DNA of 64,000 nucleotides, taken from Hortaea werneckii. Lineage: Eukaryota > Ascomycota > Dothideomycetes > Mycosphaerellales > Teratosphaeriaceae. Where the stretch lies: the NCBI GenBank assembly GCA_037044905.1, contig JBAOKB010000166.1, positions 310,001 to 374,000 on the forward strand, read 5' to 3'. Under the pieces are notes generated by a model. It made no database searches. It had not been told where the DNA came from and saw only the letters and a list, made by a program, of their open reading frames with translations. The position numbers were made by a program, and so were the translations under genes. This document shows positions 22,132 to 33,840 of the stretch, in pieces (the stretch's first letter is position 1; each line of letters begins with the position of its first letter).

Positions 22132-23261
22132 GGCGGGGATGTCCAGTAGGGACTACCCCTACCTTACTTTCTCTCCAGGGAAGTTGAAGCTCGGCTGCCT
22201 TCCTAGCTAGCTTGCCTCCCACCTGCCCCTGCCCGACCTGGGCGTACGCTGCTCCTGCTCCTGATTCTGTGTCTGCTTCTGTTTCTTCTCGCGTTTGCAC
22301 CTGCAACTGCGTCTGTGTCTGCCTACTGTAGGTCACCCGTACGCTGTGTCTTAGGACCGAAACCCGCCGTTACGTTTCCAGTGTAGGAGGGGCAGCCGCG
22401 GCGTTGATGCGCGGAGAACGTTGGGTTGACGCGGTGGGAAAGCGCGAACGAATGGCGGAAGCCTTGGGGGGAAGAGCGGTGGCTCCTGTTGACCGTGCGC
22501 CGAACCGCTATCGTCACCAATACCAGGCAGGACGGAGGAGCAGCATCGATGTGATGGAAAGCAATCTGGACTGTATACGCAGCGGAGACGAATGCGCTGG
22601 ACCTCCTAGTACGAGGTCGGCTGTCGACGGTCGCGACTAATGAGAGGTGGGGACACGGTTCCTAACTTCCAGGCCAAGAGGGTTCACGCGTTTCAAGGGG
22701 AACGGCGGCTGTTCCAGCAGGACCCCAGGGTCTGATAGAGTTTAGCAGGCGGAGATAGCCGGGCGGGAGACTCGCCTTACATATCTGTGATAATAATATT
22801 TGGAGATCGACGCGGCTACCGATGATATTATTTGGATCGATCGAGAGACCTTTCCTCGTCCAAGTATTGCTTGCAACAGAATGAGTGTGTGCGTCCAATC
22901 TCATCACCGTCCCCTATAAAGCCGAGTCCCACGTATGACACGTGACGCGCGGAGGGCGGCCTCGTACAGTGCAAGCCACGACCGCCGCCAAAAGCAGCCT
23001 AGCGTATAGAAGCGAATAACGTTACGGCAAGGAACTTTACGAGGGAGGCACTATTTTGAGCAGATTGAGAGTGTTACTTGCACTGCATCCATAAGGTACG
23101 CACCTCAGCATTCAGTGTAATTCATAGCGCTCATTGTGTTGCCTTGTCCGAAGCATGTGAGGCTACCATCAGAACGAGGAGTTCGAGTAAGTCCACCCGA
23201 CCTTTCCAAATCACACAGGCAATCTCAAACCCATGCTGTCCATCTGCAACGCAGGCTAAGA
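22132..23261. promoter_or_regulatory. divergent intergenic region (KIN1 / GPATCH1)
   Basis: About 1.1 kb between divergent genes, with pyrimidine-rich sequence near 22190-22320 close to the KIN1 start. Near 23190 a GTAAGT donor and at 23260 an AG just before the ATG suggest a 5' UTR intron in the GPATCH1-like gene. Nothing else recognised. Confidence 0.4.
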
Positions 23262-25388
23262 ATGTATCCCAAGCGCTCCAGAGCCGCCTTCGAATCCGAC
23301 CAAAATGGTCCACCCAATCATGCCCCATTTGCCGTCTTCGGGACACCACTTCCTGCCTATGATACCGAGTCGCGCGATGACGGGAGTTACGTGCCTGTAT
23401 GGAAACAAGAAGTGACCGACGAGCGTGGTCGGAAGCGGCTGCATGGCGCATTTACTGGTGGCTTCTCTGCGGGTTACTTCAACACTGTTGGCTCAAAGGA
23501 AGGATGGACGCCTGCGACCTTCGTATCGTCGCGGGCTAATCGGGCGAAGAAGGAAGATGAGTCGCAGAAGCAGCAGCGTCCGGAGGACTTCATGGACGAT
23601 GAGGACCTAGCCGAGCAAGCCGAACAGCAGAGGCTTGAGACAAGTGGAACATTCGCTGGCCTGGGAAGTGGTTCTGAGAATGGAGCGAGGCAAGGAGGCA
23701 TGTTTGCAGACTTGTTCCGCAGCACCGGTGAGACGATGGGGGTCAAATTGCTGCAGCGCATGGGTTGGCGGCAAGGCCAAGGCGTAGGACCGAAAGTCAA
23801 GCGTAAAGCGAAGGGCGATGACAAGGGTGAAGTGCATTCTTTCGCACCGGAAAACTCGCGAATGATCAGCTTCAGTCGAAAGACCGATCGCAAAGGGTTA
23901 GGCTTTGCAGGTGAAGAGAGACTTCAACAGGAGAGCAACGCTGCTGTCGATGACGAGCAGGAAGAAGAGAGAGATGCGCGGATCCTTCAACCAAATCGCT
24001 CGAAAGTTACCAGCAAGCCGAAAATGAAGAAGAAGACTGGTATCGGCATGGGCGTTTTGAATGACACTGGCTCTGACGACGAAGACCCATATGCTATGGG
24101 CCCGCAAATCAGCTACAACCGAATCATTGGAGGCGACAGAAAGAAGAAGAAAGGCGGTCTAGTCGCGAGTAATGCGAAGCCTGACACACCAAAGCCTGTT
24201 TTCACATCAAAGAGGGTGAACGATAGCACGAAAATGTCGACAGGTTTCAGGAAGTGTCACGATGGGCGTCTGCCGCTAGACGGCTTCGTCCTGTCTTTGG
24301 AGCCGCTCACCCTCACAGAAGCGAATAAGTACCCTCCGCCGGAAGTCCCTGCCGGATGGGCAAATTCGAAGTCGTCCACGAATACCGGTCAAGCCAGCAT
24401 TGCCTACCAGTCGACAGCTGATGCAGCCAAGGCATCGACTTTGGATCCCAAAACGCGCGCAGCGATGCTAGGCGAACAACAGCTACCAGGCAAATCCGTT
24501 TTTGACTTTATCTCACCAGCAATGCGAGATCGCGTTGCAAGCGCAACCGGCAAAACAAATCTACCACGTGGCTTGGGCGAAAGCGCACCCGCCGGATTCG
24601 AAGCGAGTGAAGCCGACAAGCGCCGGACGCTTTGGGATCTCGTTCCGGAGCTTGACAAGCGGACTGCAGCAGCGGCTCTACATCGCGGCACCACCGGCTG
24701 GATGCCGTACCAAGAGGATAATGAGAAGCGAACCCGGTACCGCTACTTTTTAGAACTCAAGTCGGGCCTCAAGACTAACTTACCCGCTCGACCCAATGAT
24801 CTGAGCTTGGATGACTGGAGCAAAGAAATGCGCGAGTTTGCCCAAGCCGCCGAGGTGTTCAAGCCAGTATCAGGGCTCATGGCAGCGCGATTTACTTCGT
24901 CTTCGACGACGCCACAGCTAGCATCGGATGCGCCGGACAAAGCCTCTACGCCACCCCAGAAAGAAGACGATCCCGCCGAGAAAGCGGCTAGGATGGGGAT
25001 GTATGGGCCGATGACCCGGTCCCGGCATGCTTTCTACCCGACTAGATTACTCTGCAAACGTTTCAATGTACGACCGCCTGCGAATGCTGGTGGAGACCCC
25101 GGGGCGGCTCCCGACTCTGGCGAACATGGAGATGATGCAAAGGGACGGCTAGAAGTGGTCAGCCAGGCAAATTTGAACCGCATGATGCAGGAGGCTAGCC
25201 GGAATCGAGGCGGGAGTGGTTTCGTGTCCGGTGGTACTGAAGGTGCGCAGCAGGAAGGCGTCCACGTTGAGAAACCACAAGCGCCGGCCGAAGTCGATGT
25301 GGAGAAGAATGAAGCGTTGGAGGGTCAAAAGGCCGGCGATGCAGTCTTTAAAGCGATCTTTGGGAGCGATGACGAGGACGATGATTAG
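23262..25388 (+). CDS. GPATCH1-like G-patch protein
   Basis: An intronless frame of 708 residues. ATG 23262 (MYPKRSRAAFESD) is chosen because family members start with a similar KRSRAAFE block and an AG sits just before it. The N-terminal domain contains FGTPLPAYD, VPVWKQEV and FTGGFSAGYFNTVGSKEGWTP, the signature of the GPATCH1/TOUGH family. A G-patch follows (GVKLLQRMGWRQGQGVGPK, near residue 160), then a long partly conserved region with ARMGMYGPMTRS and WYP-like FYPTRLLCKRFNVRPP. G-patch proteins activate DEAH helicases; GPATCH1 homologues are spliceosome-associated. The C-terminus is acidic (SDDEDDD). The stop lies 42 bp from the stop of the convergent transporter gene. Confidence 0.9.
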   Translation: MYPKRSRAAFESDQNGPPNHAPFAVFGTPLPAYDTESRDDGSYVPVWKQEVTDERGRKRLHGAFTGGFSAGYFNTVGSKEGWTPATFVSSRANRAKKEDESQKQQRPEDFMDDEDLAEQAEQQRLETSGTFAGLGSGSENGARQGGMFADLFRSTGETMGVKLLQRMGWRQGQGVGPKVKRKAKGDDKGEVHSFAPENSRMISFSRKTDRKGLGFAGEERLQQESNAAVDDEQEEERDARILQPNRSKVTSKPKMKKKTGIGMGVLNDTGSDDEDPYAMGPQISYNRIIGGDRKKKKGGLVASNAKPDTPKPVFTSKRVNDSTKMSTGFRKCHDGRLPLDGFVLSLEPLTLTEANKYPPPEVPAGWANSKSSTNTGQASIAYQSTADAAKASTLDPKTRAAMLGEQQLPGKSVFDFISPAMRDRVASATGKTNLPRGLGESAPAGFEASEADKRRTLWDLVPELDKRTAAAALHRGTTGWMPYQEDNEKRTRYRYFLELKSGLKTNLPARPNDLSLDDWSKEMREFAQAAEVFKPVSGLMAARFTSSSTTPQLASDAPDKASTPPQKEDDPAEKAARMGMYGPMTRSRHAFYPTRLLCKRFNVRPPANAGGDPGAAPDSGEHGDDAKGRLEVVSQANLNRMMQEASRNRGGSGFVSGGTEGAQQEGVHVEKPQAPAEVDVEKNEALEGQKAGDAVFKAIFGSDDEDDD

Positions 25389-25430
25389 AACTTCTGGGAA
25401 CCATAAGACAATTTGTAACATGCGAAATGG

Positions 25431-27009
25431 CTATACTTTGCGCCACTTCAGACAATTTTGAAGCATTTTCTTCCGCCCCGCAGCTTTCGCCAACCCATCC
25501 TTATCTTCCTCTTCCGCACCTAGAACATCAACGTCGCCCGTCGCCTCCCCTTTCATCCGCGCCAACTCATCCTGCTCGCCTATCTTCCACCCTCGCAACA
25601 ACAGCACACAGGCCGCCGCGACAACATACATGAACCCCGTAAACAGCTGCGTACCGATATATTTTCCCGTCCCATCGACAATCTCCAACGCGATGGGCTC
25701 GGAGAAAGTCGAGGGCAGGACGATGACGAGCCATTCCAGATTCAGGGCCGAGGGGACGTTTTTCAAGCCCACCACCTCAGCCGACACGGGCGCGACCGTG
25801 ACCCAGAATGTCCCGGCGACCATGCCGCCGACGAGCGAGTAGAAGATCAGGACGCCGTAGCTGGCAGCGTTGGTCCAGATGACGAGGGCGAAGAGGCCGG
25901 AGAGGAAGGTCATGACGCCTGCCATGTTGATGCGGCCGAAGTTGTCGGAGAAGTAGCCGATGGGGGGTCTATACACGATCAGTGTCCCAGGGTCACGCGA
26001 GAATGGGGGTTTGTGAGTCTAATGGTAAGGAAGGCATTGCTTACCGTCCTACAGCCTGGCCTAGATTCAGGAGGGCGGAGATGATGGAAGCTTGCGAGGC
26101 GTTGAGACCGATGGCGTTGGCGTAATTGGCGAGGGAGAAGATGAGGACGACGTAGGCGAGGAGGGAGAAGAATCCGTAGCCGTTGAAGAGGAGATACTCT
26201 GGTCGTTTGAACAGGGAAGTCTCGAATGCTAGCTGGGAGGCACCGATGATTTTGTTGCGGTCTTTGAGGAGGATGGCGCAGATGCTGTTGACGGCAAAGG
26301 CGAGGATGCCGAGGACTCGAAAGGCCCATGCAAGCCCGATGGATTGGATCATGGCGCCCGTAGCGAGGGAGTAGAGGAGTCCGCCTAGACCGGAGCCGGA
26401 GGTGGCGAACCCGTTTGCGAGGGATCGGCGAGTGGTGAACCATTGGGGCACGATGCCTACGCTGCCGACGAAGAGGAAGCCCATACCGATGCCGAAGCAG
26501 ATACCCTGGCTTAGGAAGAGCTGCCAGATTTCGTAGGCGAATGAGGCGCCTATGAGGCTGGCGGTCTCGAACGCGATGCCCGTGAAGAGCGTCGTCTTAG
26601 TGCCGAACACACGGGTCGTGTAGGTTGCAGCGGGGGAGACTAGCATCGCGCAGGAGATGCTGAGGGAGCCTACGAAGGCATATTCGAGGGATGTCGCGTT
26701 TGGAAAGGTATTGGTAGCTAGGTAGTGAGCCAGGAATACACCGTAGCTTGAATTCAGTCCCCATGTGTGAGCATTTATGAGGCCGCAGCAAACAGTGCAA
26801 ACCCAGCCGTAACCTCCGTTCGGTGGTGGCGGTGGTCCTCTTCGAACAGGCTGTGGTACATCCTTTTCTGCTTCGCTTGCGAGGACTCCGTTGACGTTCA
26901 GATCGGCTGGATTATTCGCCACGTCTTGCTCAGTCGTATCCGGGTCATCAGTCTCGCGAGACCTAGTCTCCTGGCCGTTCAGAGCAGCATGGCCTTTTTC
27001 CTGGCTCAT
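25431..27009 (-). CDS. MFS monocarboxylate-type (MCT family) transporter
   Basis: Two exons, join(25431..25968, 26045..27009), encode 500 residues; the 76-nt intron is GTAAGC..TAG. After a ~65-residue hydrophilic N-terminus comes the MCT signature PPPPPNGGYGWVCTVCCGL at the start of TM1. About twelve hydrophobic segments follow, including GSLSISCAMLVSPAATY, GICFGIGMGFLFVGSVGIVPQWF (TM4-5 with the conserved YF/WF-T/S-RR loop: WFTTRRSLANG), and RPPIGYFSDNFGRIN across the splice site, matching the conserved D-x-x-GR loop. Family members carry carboxylates, and in fungi also riboflavin, siderophore precursors or unknown solutes, so the substrate is open. Plasma or organelle membrane. The gene is intact. 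Confidence 0.93.
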
Positions 27010-27637
27010 ACCTCCGCAAAAAGTGACACCTCTTGAGGGTGCGTTTGCTATCGACTGCTGGGTTCACGGCAGACGACGGTAAACTGACGAAATACGAGCT
27101 TGGTATGAAGAGATCAACACATAGTACCCACCTTTCCTTATACACTCTTGGTACTACGCATACCCATTATTTGCCTTAGGTAAGTGCATTTCGAAAAGGC
27201 GAGGGGTAGGCGAACGAGGTCGAGCCTTGCCGACTTAGCCGAGCCATCCCCATCTGGGGCGCAAGCGGGAATAACAAGGACGCAAGATGGAAGCAGTCCC
27301 GGGCTACAGCTCCGCAACACCAGCGAACTCGCACAATTGAGCAATTAATCCGTTACCTTCTCAGGTATTGCTTCTTTCGCCTCTTGAAAGCGACATAGGG
27401 GCGAGTTTGCTTGATCCTGGTGATAAAAAAGTCCGTCTGCTGCTAGAGCAACACCGGACGGTTGAAATACCTACCCGGAAGAAACTCACGACGTCATCAT
27501 CCGTCAGTACATGAGGTGTATGCTCTACGCGGCATTGGTGCATTTAAGCGATTGCCGTCTAAGTATTCTGTGGTCCTTCATCTTCCTTGACCCTTCTATC
27601 TCACCATCGCATACCTCGTTTCCGTCCGACTCTTGCT
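27010..27637. promoter_or_regulatory. divergent promoter region (MFS transporter / aldo-keto reductase)
   Basis: About 630 bp between divergent starts. No repeat or recognised site; short frames only. Confidence 0.4.
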
Positions 27638-28678
27638 ATGGCTTCCCGAACCATGACCTCCGCGATCTCTCGCGCGTCCCAGCTCACGTCTCAACTCACC
27701 ACACGCAGCCCAGTCCAACAACAGCTCCGACAAGCTTCGACAGCTGGCACTGCGCACAAACTCAACACCGGAGCCTCGATCCCAGCTTTGGGCTTTGGCA
27801 CCTGGCAAGACAAGGACGCACAAGAGCCGGCAGTCACAACGGCTTTGACCTCAGGGTACAGGCATATCGATACGGCTCGCATCTACGGCACCGAGCCAGC
27901 TGTGGGCAATGCGATCAAAAAATCAGGAGTGCCGCGGGAGGAGATCTTCCTCGTCACGAAGCTCTGGAACAATGCGCATGACCCGGAGGATGTCGAGCCG
28001 GCTCTCGACGCAAGCCTTCGGGACCTAGGCACAGACTACGTCGACCTCTACCTGATGCACTGGCCTTCGCCTTTCAAGAAGGCTGCGGAGCTGATGCCAC
28101 GCGATAGCGATGGCAAGATTGTCCCGGGCACGGCCGACTACGTGGACACGTACAAAGCCATGGAGGCATGCTTCAAGAAGGGCAAAGCGAAGGCGATTGG
28201 CGTGAGCAACTTCTCAAAGGCTGAGATGGAGCGTCTTCTCAAAGAGACGACTGTTGTCCCGGCTGCGCACCAGATCGAATGCCACCCTTATCTCCAGCAG
28301 ACAGGTTTCGACGCATGGCACAAGGACCATGGCATTCATGTTACGCAGTACTCGCCTTTCGGCAACCAGAACGAGATCTACTCGAAGGGGCAAAACATGG
28401 AGAAGATCATCGAGGACCCAGTTCTAGTCGAAATCGGTAAGAAGTACGGCAAGACTGGCGCGCAGGTGGCACTCGCATGGGGCATTGCGCACGGGCGGAG
28501 TGTCATCCCCAAGAGTAAGACCGACAGTAGGATCAGGGACAACCTTGGCGGGGACTTTAAGTTGGACGCGGAGGACGTGAAGAAGATCGATGGGCTGGAT
28601 AGGAAGCTGAGGTTCAATGACCCGAGTAAGGGGTTCTCCTGGAACTTCTATGCTGACCTCGATGGGAAGCAGTCATGA
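27638..28678 (+). CDS. aldo-keto reductase
   Basis: An intronless gene of 346 residues from the first ATG (27638). The first ~40 residues are Ser/Thr/Arg/Gln-rich without acids (MASRTMTSAISRASQ...), compatible with a mitochondrial presequence. The (alpha/beta)8 barrel has all four catalytic residues: Asp78 and Tyr83 in HIDTARIYGTE, Lys108 in FLVTKLWNN, His141 in LYLMHWPSP. The NADPH-binding segment is VIPKSKTDSRIRDNL. Members reduce aldehydes and ketones with NADPH (glycerol, xylose or aldose reductase-like). The substrate is not determined by sequence. The predicted targeting leader distinguishes it from most cytosolic relatives. It is intact and divergent from the MFS gene. Confidence 0.95.
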   Translation: MASRTMTSAISRASQLTSQLTTRSPVQQQLRQASTAGTAHKLNTGASIPALGFGTWQDKDAQEPAVTTALTSGYRHIDTARIYGTEPAVGNAIKKSGVPREEIFLVTKLWNNAHDPEDVEPALDASLRDLGTDYVDLYLMHWPSPFKKAAELMPRDSDGKIVPGTADYVDTYKAMEACFKKGKAKAIGVSNFSKAEMERLLKETTVVPAAHQIECHPYLQQTGFDAWHKDHGIHVTQYSPFGNQNEIYSKGQNMEKIIEDPVLVEIGKKYGKTGAQVALAWGIAHGRSVIPKSKTDSRIRDNLGGDFKLDAEDVKKIDGLDRKLRFNDPSKGFSWNFYADLDGKQS

Positions 28679-29987
28679 GTAGCTTTGGAGGGGTGAAATG
28701 TAAGAAAGTACTATACAGGCACTGTAAGACAAAACAATTAAGATCCTATCACGAATAATGATGGAAACAAACTGCAAAGACGGTAGGCAACGGTGAAAAG
28801 TAGAGCGTTTCGAAGTGCCGTAGTAGGGTGAACCGCACAAACACCTGTTCGGCGATTACAAGACAAGAGCCACACCGGGGAAGACCGGAACGGGGTTGGG
28901 AGAGAGCGATAAGTGAAACAGTCGAGAACCTCACATATTATAGGAGAGCTTAAGATCATCCTGCTCAAGGTTTTGCGACTGCCAAAGATTGTTGCGTCTG
29001 TCGCGTCAGCTGCGGAAAATCCTGCCCGTATGTGAGGGCATATAATTTCCAAGGTCGGTGGGATGGGGTCTGGCGTAACGCGCGCAAAAGCCGAAGTAGT
29101 TGCATCCATCAACCGCTGGCAGAGTCTCGGCAGGAGGGTGTTGATGGACGCGAAGTGACGCGTTCTAGCAATGTCGCATCGTTCAGGTTGACTCGCTCAC
29201 GGAGATCCTCATCTGTCTCCCCTCGTTGACGAACCCCCCGAATGATAGTCATGATTTGCGTGAAGCCACCAATGCCTCCCCCGGCCTCCCTGAAGAAAAA
29301 AAGGGTCTAGAATTTAGGCTTGCGGAAGCGATGGTGTACCTGGCGCTAAGGGCATGGCGGGCGCTAGATCGAATGCTGATCAACCCCCTGATGGCCAGTG
29401 CCGCCTTCTCCATGGAGTTGCCATGGGCCATTACTGAGACCTGGTGAGGATGTCGCGGTAGGCGCTGGATATTGATGCGAAAACAGAAGATGGGATTCTA
29501 TGGCGAGCAATATGCAAGTGTACATACCAACACCATCGTAATCAAGTGAGCCTCATTCACAACATCTACCATATACAGTATGTCCACCTGCATGCAGCAG
29601 TCCCTCCTATTAAAGACGGCCGGACCGTAACGCGCTGACAGACCCGGCTGCCGGCCGCGTACGCGAAAGTATCCGGAAAACGCCTCTCACGCGCGCTCGG
29701 GTCAACGTGCGGACCTCCTGATCGACTTTCCTACTCGCGCTCCTCTGCCTACTTACCGCATCGAGAAGATTATCTTCGCCGCGACCACTCAAGCTTTCCT
29801 CCTTCCAGGCAGAGCGCCATGCTCATCGCCTGCGAAGATCTCGCCTAAAGCCGCCCTGGCAATAACGCACTCGGTTGGTGTTGGTCCTGGTAGCTTTGGC
29901 CGCCGTTGCTGAGCGCTGAAGTCTGCTCGTCTATCGATCGCCCTCGACTATACTATCGTACCAGCCCCCGTCCCTCTCTTTTAGACG
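28679..29987. other. intergenic region
   Basis: About 1.3 kb between tandem plus-strand genes. It should contain the 3' end of the reductase transcript and the promoter and leader of the next gene. Several short frames occur on both strands, but none has a domain or splice support. I see no repeat or RNA gene. Confidence 0.4.
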
Positions 29988-32900
29988 ATGGCGCACTCTC
30001 GGGATCCGTCGTTGACGGGCGACCATTCCGCCAACACCGCCAGCGACGCCTTATCGCACTCCTCGCCAGACACCGCCGTGCACCCTCCTCATTCGCTGCA
30101 CGGGGTCAAGAAGCAAACCTCGCTCGCCCACATCTCCGTCCCGAGCTTTCGAGCATTCCAGCAGCAGGCCTCTCACATCCCCGCACTCTCGCCCACCGCT
30201 TCGACCCCCAGACTCAGGCCTGCGCAGTCATCTTCATTCCAGCCTACCCATTCGCCGAGGCCGGCTTCCTTCTCCCTTGCTGAAAAGCCGTCTCCTCGGC
30301 TTGCCGACCCCGAGACCCGGCCTCTATCAATTGCCAGTCCTTTACCACAGGCACCGAGCGGGCTGGCGAACGAGTTGTCACCGCCGTTGACGGAGAAGAG
30401 GTAAAGCAATGGGCCCGCAACTGACATTGCCTGTCTTTCTGAAGCTGACATCTCTCACCGTAGGGTCTCGCACACGTTCGACCCGTCCGTACCTGACCAC
30501 GACCGCCACGGCTCAATAGATTCCCAATTCTTCGGCGACCAAGCCTCCTCGTATTACGCCCCTTCGCATCGCTCGAGTTTTCCCGTTCATGAACGATATG
30601 CTGAGGATCAGCACGCCTTGCACGCACCGAAACACTCCGTCTCGAGCATTGACTTCAGCGACTACGACGACGAAAGCCCGGCTGGCAAGAGCGAGCAAAG
30701 GATGTCCGCACATGCCCAGACACCTTCTATGACATTGCAATTGGACGGCGTACAAAGAACCCTATCAGACAGCTCTTTAGCATCTGACTCTTCTCAGACA
30801 CGGCAACCACGAGCGAAGTCGCCTGTAGGCAGACTGGGCAACTTGTTTGGTTGGAAGTCTTCCTCGCAACCCTCTGGAACCGACTCCCCTACTACCACCT
30901 TCTCCGAACGATCTCATTCGCCTTTACCTTCCCCTCGCATCCAAAAAATAGAGCAAGGTATGCTAGGGGAAGGCTCAGCACCGCCGCCCAGGCTCACGCC
31001 ACCCGGGCACGAGTCGCACGCTGGTGGCTCACGGCGGTCAGATTACTTCGACAATGCAGAGAATCCAATCCTTCTTGGCTCTCCTGAAACCAATGCCCAT
31101 GTACGCGAGTTGGAAAAGGAGCTGGCGCAGGTCAGCGCCGAGCTGGCCGGCTCCATCAGGCGTGAGATGGACTTGGAGGACGAGCTTGAACGTATTAGAG
31201 TTGAAATGCCTAGTATCCCACCAGCAGAGATGACGAGGAGGAACAGTGACTACTACTCGGATTCTGGAGCAAGCTCTGCTAGGTATCCAGTGTCAGATCC
31301 CGACAGAAAATTGGAGGAGTTGGAACAGAAGCTTAGGAAGGTAGAACAGGACAAAGCTAACATCAAGGTGGAAATGGCTTCGAAACTGCAGACTGAACTG
31401 GGTCGGAGAAGGGACCTCGAGCAAATGGTGCACAATCTGGAAGAGCAGCTGCAGAAACAATTCGATGAGGAGGACGAGCGTGGTCATAGCGACGCACGAA
31501 TCGCCGAACTAGAAAAGAGCCTCGAAGAGTCGAAGAGGCGCCTGGGTCAAGAGCGACAGGCGAAAGACAGCTTCGGCGACCTGTACAGCGCCACACGGCT
31601 GGAGCTTGAGCAGCACAAAAACGAGCGGGATAACCTTCGAGACGAAGTTGTCCCACAACTTCGAGCACGCATCGAAGGCTTGGAGCTTGAAGCAGCAAAC
31701 GCGCAATCGCTTACGTACGAACACACTCGCATGCAACAGGAACTTGCCACCCTACGTGAAGAGGTGCAGAAACAGCAAACAGCACAGGGCGCCCGAGGCG
31801 GATTCAGTAGCATCGCTGAGGAGGCAGATGTGATGTCCCCGATTGCTGGACCTCGGGCAGGTTCAAGTCTGTCAAGATCTAATAGTCTCGCACGGAGCCG
31901 TAGCACGCGTGGTGGCTCAGTCACCCGCTCAGGATCCGTCAAGGGAGAGGGTCGGCAACGATCAGGTTCAGTTGGTCCAGCTTCTCACCCCGTGTCGATT
32001 GAGGGAGTCAAGGAGATTGAAGATCAGCGTGACGCTCTTCACAAGGCATTGAAGCTTATGATTGCTCGGCATGAGAAGGGCCAACGCGAACATGAGCGTG
32101 CAATTAAGAAGCTGCGAAGGGAAAAGGAGTTGGCTGAGCAAATCACGCCACGACGAGCAGGCTACCACCGAGAAGTGTCGCATCTGAAAGACGAAGTCAC
32201 GACATTGCGCAAGCGAACAGAAGATGCTCTTGAGCAGAAATGGCAGTATGAAAAGGGATTGTCTGGTATCAAGATTGACCTAGACCGAGCTGAGCAAGAG
32301 ACACGCCATCTCCGAAATATGTTGCAAGAGCGGGATGTGCTGCCTGATCGGACATCTTTCTTGAGCTCATTGAGCTCGAATAGTGAGGAGAAGCCTCCTG
32401 CAGACGAGACGATGAAGTTGAGTATATCCGCGGCAGAAGGCGAACGTGACCAGGCGAGGCAGATTGCACAAGAATATCGCCAACGAGCTCAATCAGCTTC
32501 TCCTGACGCCTCTTCAGAAGAGCTCTTGAGCTCCGCTTCCCGTATGGATGAGCTTGCAGACCAGCTCGAAAGCCAGGTGCACTCCAACATTCAGCTTCGG
32601 GAGCGTCTAGCAGAAGCCGTTGCCAAAGGCGAAAGGGAGCAGAAACAATCCACCCGCCAAATCGAAGATATGCAGAAGCGTCTCGCCGGCATGGAGGACA
32701 GCGTGCTCGCTGCACAGCAGCACTCGGAAACCACTCTCGGCAACCACGAGGCCGAAGTCCGCCGTATGGATGAAGCCAGCTCGCCCGCTCTCCAACGCCT
32801 CCGCATCGACATCCCCGAACCGCATAAACTCTCCCCGACCTCACCCATGTTCAGCAAATCCCCTAAGCTCGGCGGCAAGACCAAGCTATCCGAGACATCG

Positions 32901-33125
32901 CTTCTCGAAGCGAGTCGGACGCAGATGCTCGAGCGCAAGGTGCGCGAGCTCGAGGGCCTCCTGAGGGAAGCCGAAGACGATATGCAGACGGTCGTGCAGC
33001 GGGTCAACCGCAGCCAGCTCGAGGTCGCGGAGCTCCAGACCGAACGCGATGCGGCTCTGACGCAGATGCGGAAATTGCAGGATCTGATTGTGGAGGAGAG
33101 GGAGCGGGTTGAGAGTTTCGCGTAG
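29988..33125 (+). CDS. large coiled-coil protein, fungal-specific, function unknown
   Basis: Two exons, join(29988..30400, 30464..33125), give 1024 residues; the 63-nt intron is GTAAAG..TAG with GCTGAC near its end. Residues 1-350 are disordered and Ser/Pro-rich, with SIDFSDYDDES and the short hydrophobic motif RLGNLFGWKSSS. From ~360 to the end, most of the sequence is heptad-rich coiled coil (Glu/Leu/Arg/Gln), interrupted by a Ser/Arg linker with repeated SRS/GS units (SRSNSLARSRSTRGGSVTRS). A well-conserved-looking block lies around EDQRDALHKALKLMIARHEKGQ. Filamentous ascomycetes have proteins of this general build annotated as M-protein or involucrin-repeat-like, but I cannot name a function. 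No membrane segment or enzyme motif is seen. Confidence 0.85.
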
Positions 33126-33840
33126 ACGATAAGAGACGGAGATAGAAAGGAAGGGTCTCCACAGGGGATTTTTGAAGCTTTTCGCATTGCGGTCAGGTAT
33201 GCGTCGGCGTTTGAGTTTTAGGGGCCGGTTGCGACCTGAGGAAAGAAGGAAGTCTGATGTTTTTTTTTTTTTTTTTTTTTTTTTTAAGCGAGGTGCATGG
33301 CGGGACTCACTGGACGGTGGAGAATTGGATTTGGCGTTCTTTTCTTTTTCATACTAGACGCTGGCAATTATTACGCATACTGGCAGATACAAGTCTGAGT
33401 GTACGGATCTCATCTGCTTTGGGACGCTGGGCTGTGGGAGACAAGGACAGCGTATTGGCTGCATCGTTGTGAGATGTGGGACTCCTATCATTTTCGATTT
33501 TTTCTTTCCAAAAAAAAAAAAAATTATGTTTCAAGTGACATAGACCTAAGTAGCTTCGCCTACGAGGACGAATCGGTTCGCATCGTCCTCGCATCAGTGG
33601 AAAGGCAAGACAATGTATTCTGTAGAATCTAGTTTCACACCCCCCTCAGGAGCGTAATTTAGTCTTCCATATCACATAATGAACTTGCGGTAAAACTCGA
33701 TTTGCGAGTAGCGGGCCAAAAGATCAACCTTTGTCCAGCCCCGTGTATTGTTTTAGGCAACCAATGGATCTTATCAGACAATTAAATGCAAGTGAAAGCA
33801 TAGCAATTTTTGCATTCTCGCATTTCAATACAACACCTAA
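33126..33840. other. convergent intergenic region with poly-T and poly-A tracts
   Basis: About 715 bp between the 3' ends of the coiled-coil and SLD3 genes. It contains a 26-base T run (33260-33285) and a 14-base A run (33510-33523). No gene is supported. Confidence 0.6.
33260..33285 (+). repeat. poly-T tract (26 bases)
   Basis: An uninterrupted run of 26 T, 134 nt after the stop of the coiled-coil gene. It could be a slippage-prone microsatellite or the scar of a reverse-transcribed poly(A) tail in minus orientation. No target-site duplication was identified. Confidence 0.95.

Noticed and set aside
33260..33523. poly-T and poly-A tracts as ends of a retroposed element
   Set aside because: The ~220 bp between them has no recognisable element and no target-site duplication was found.
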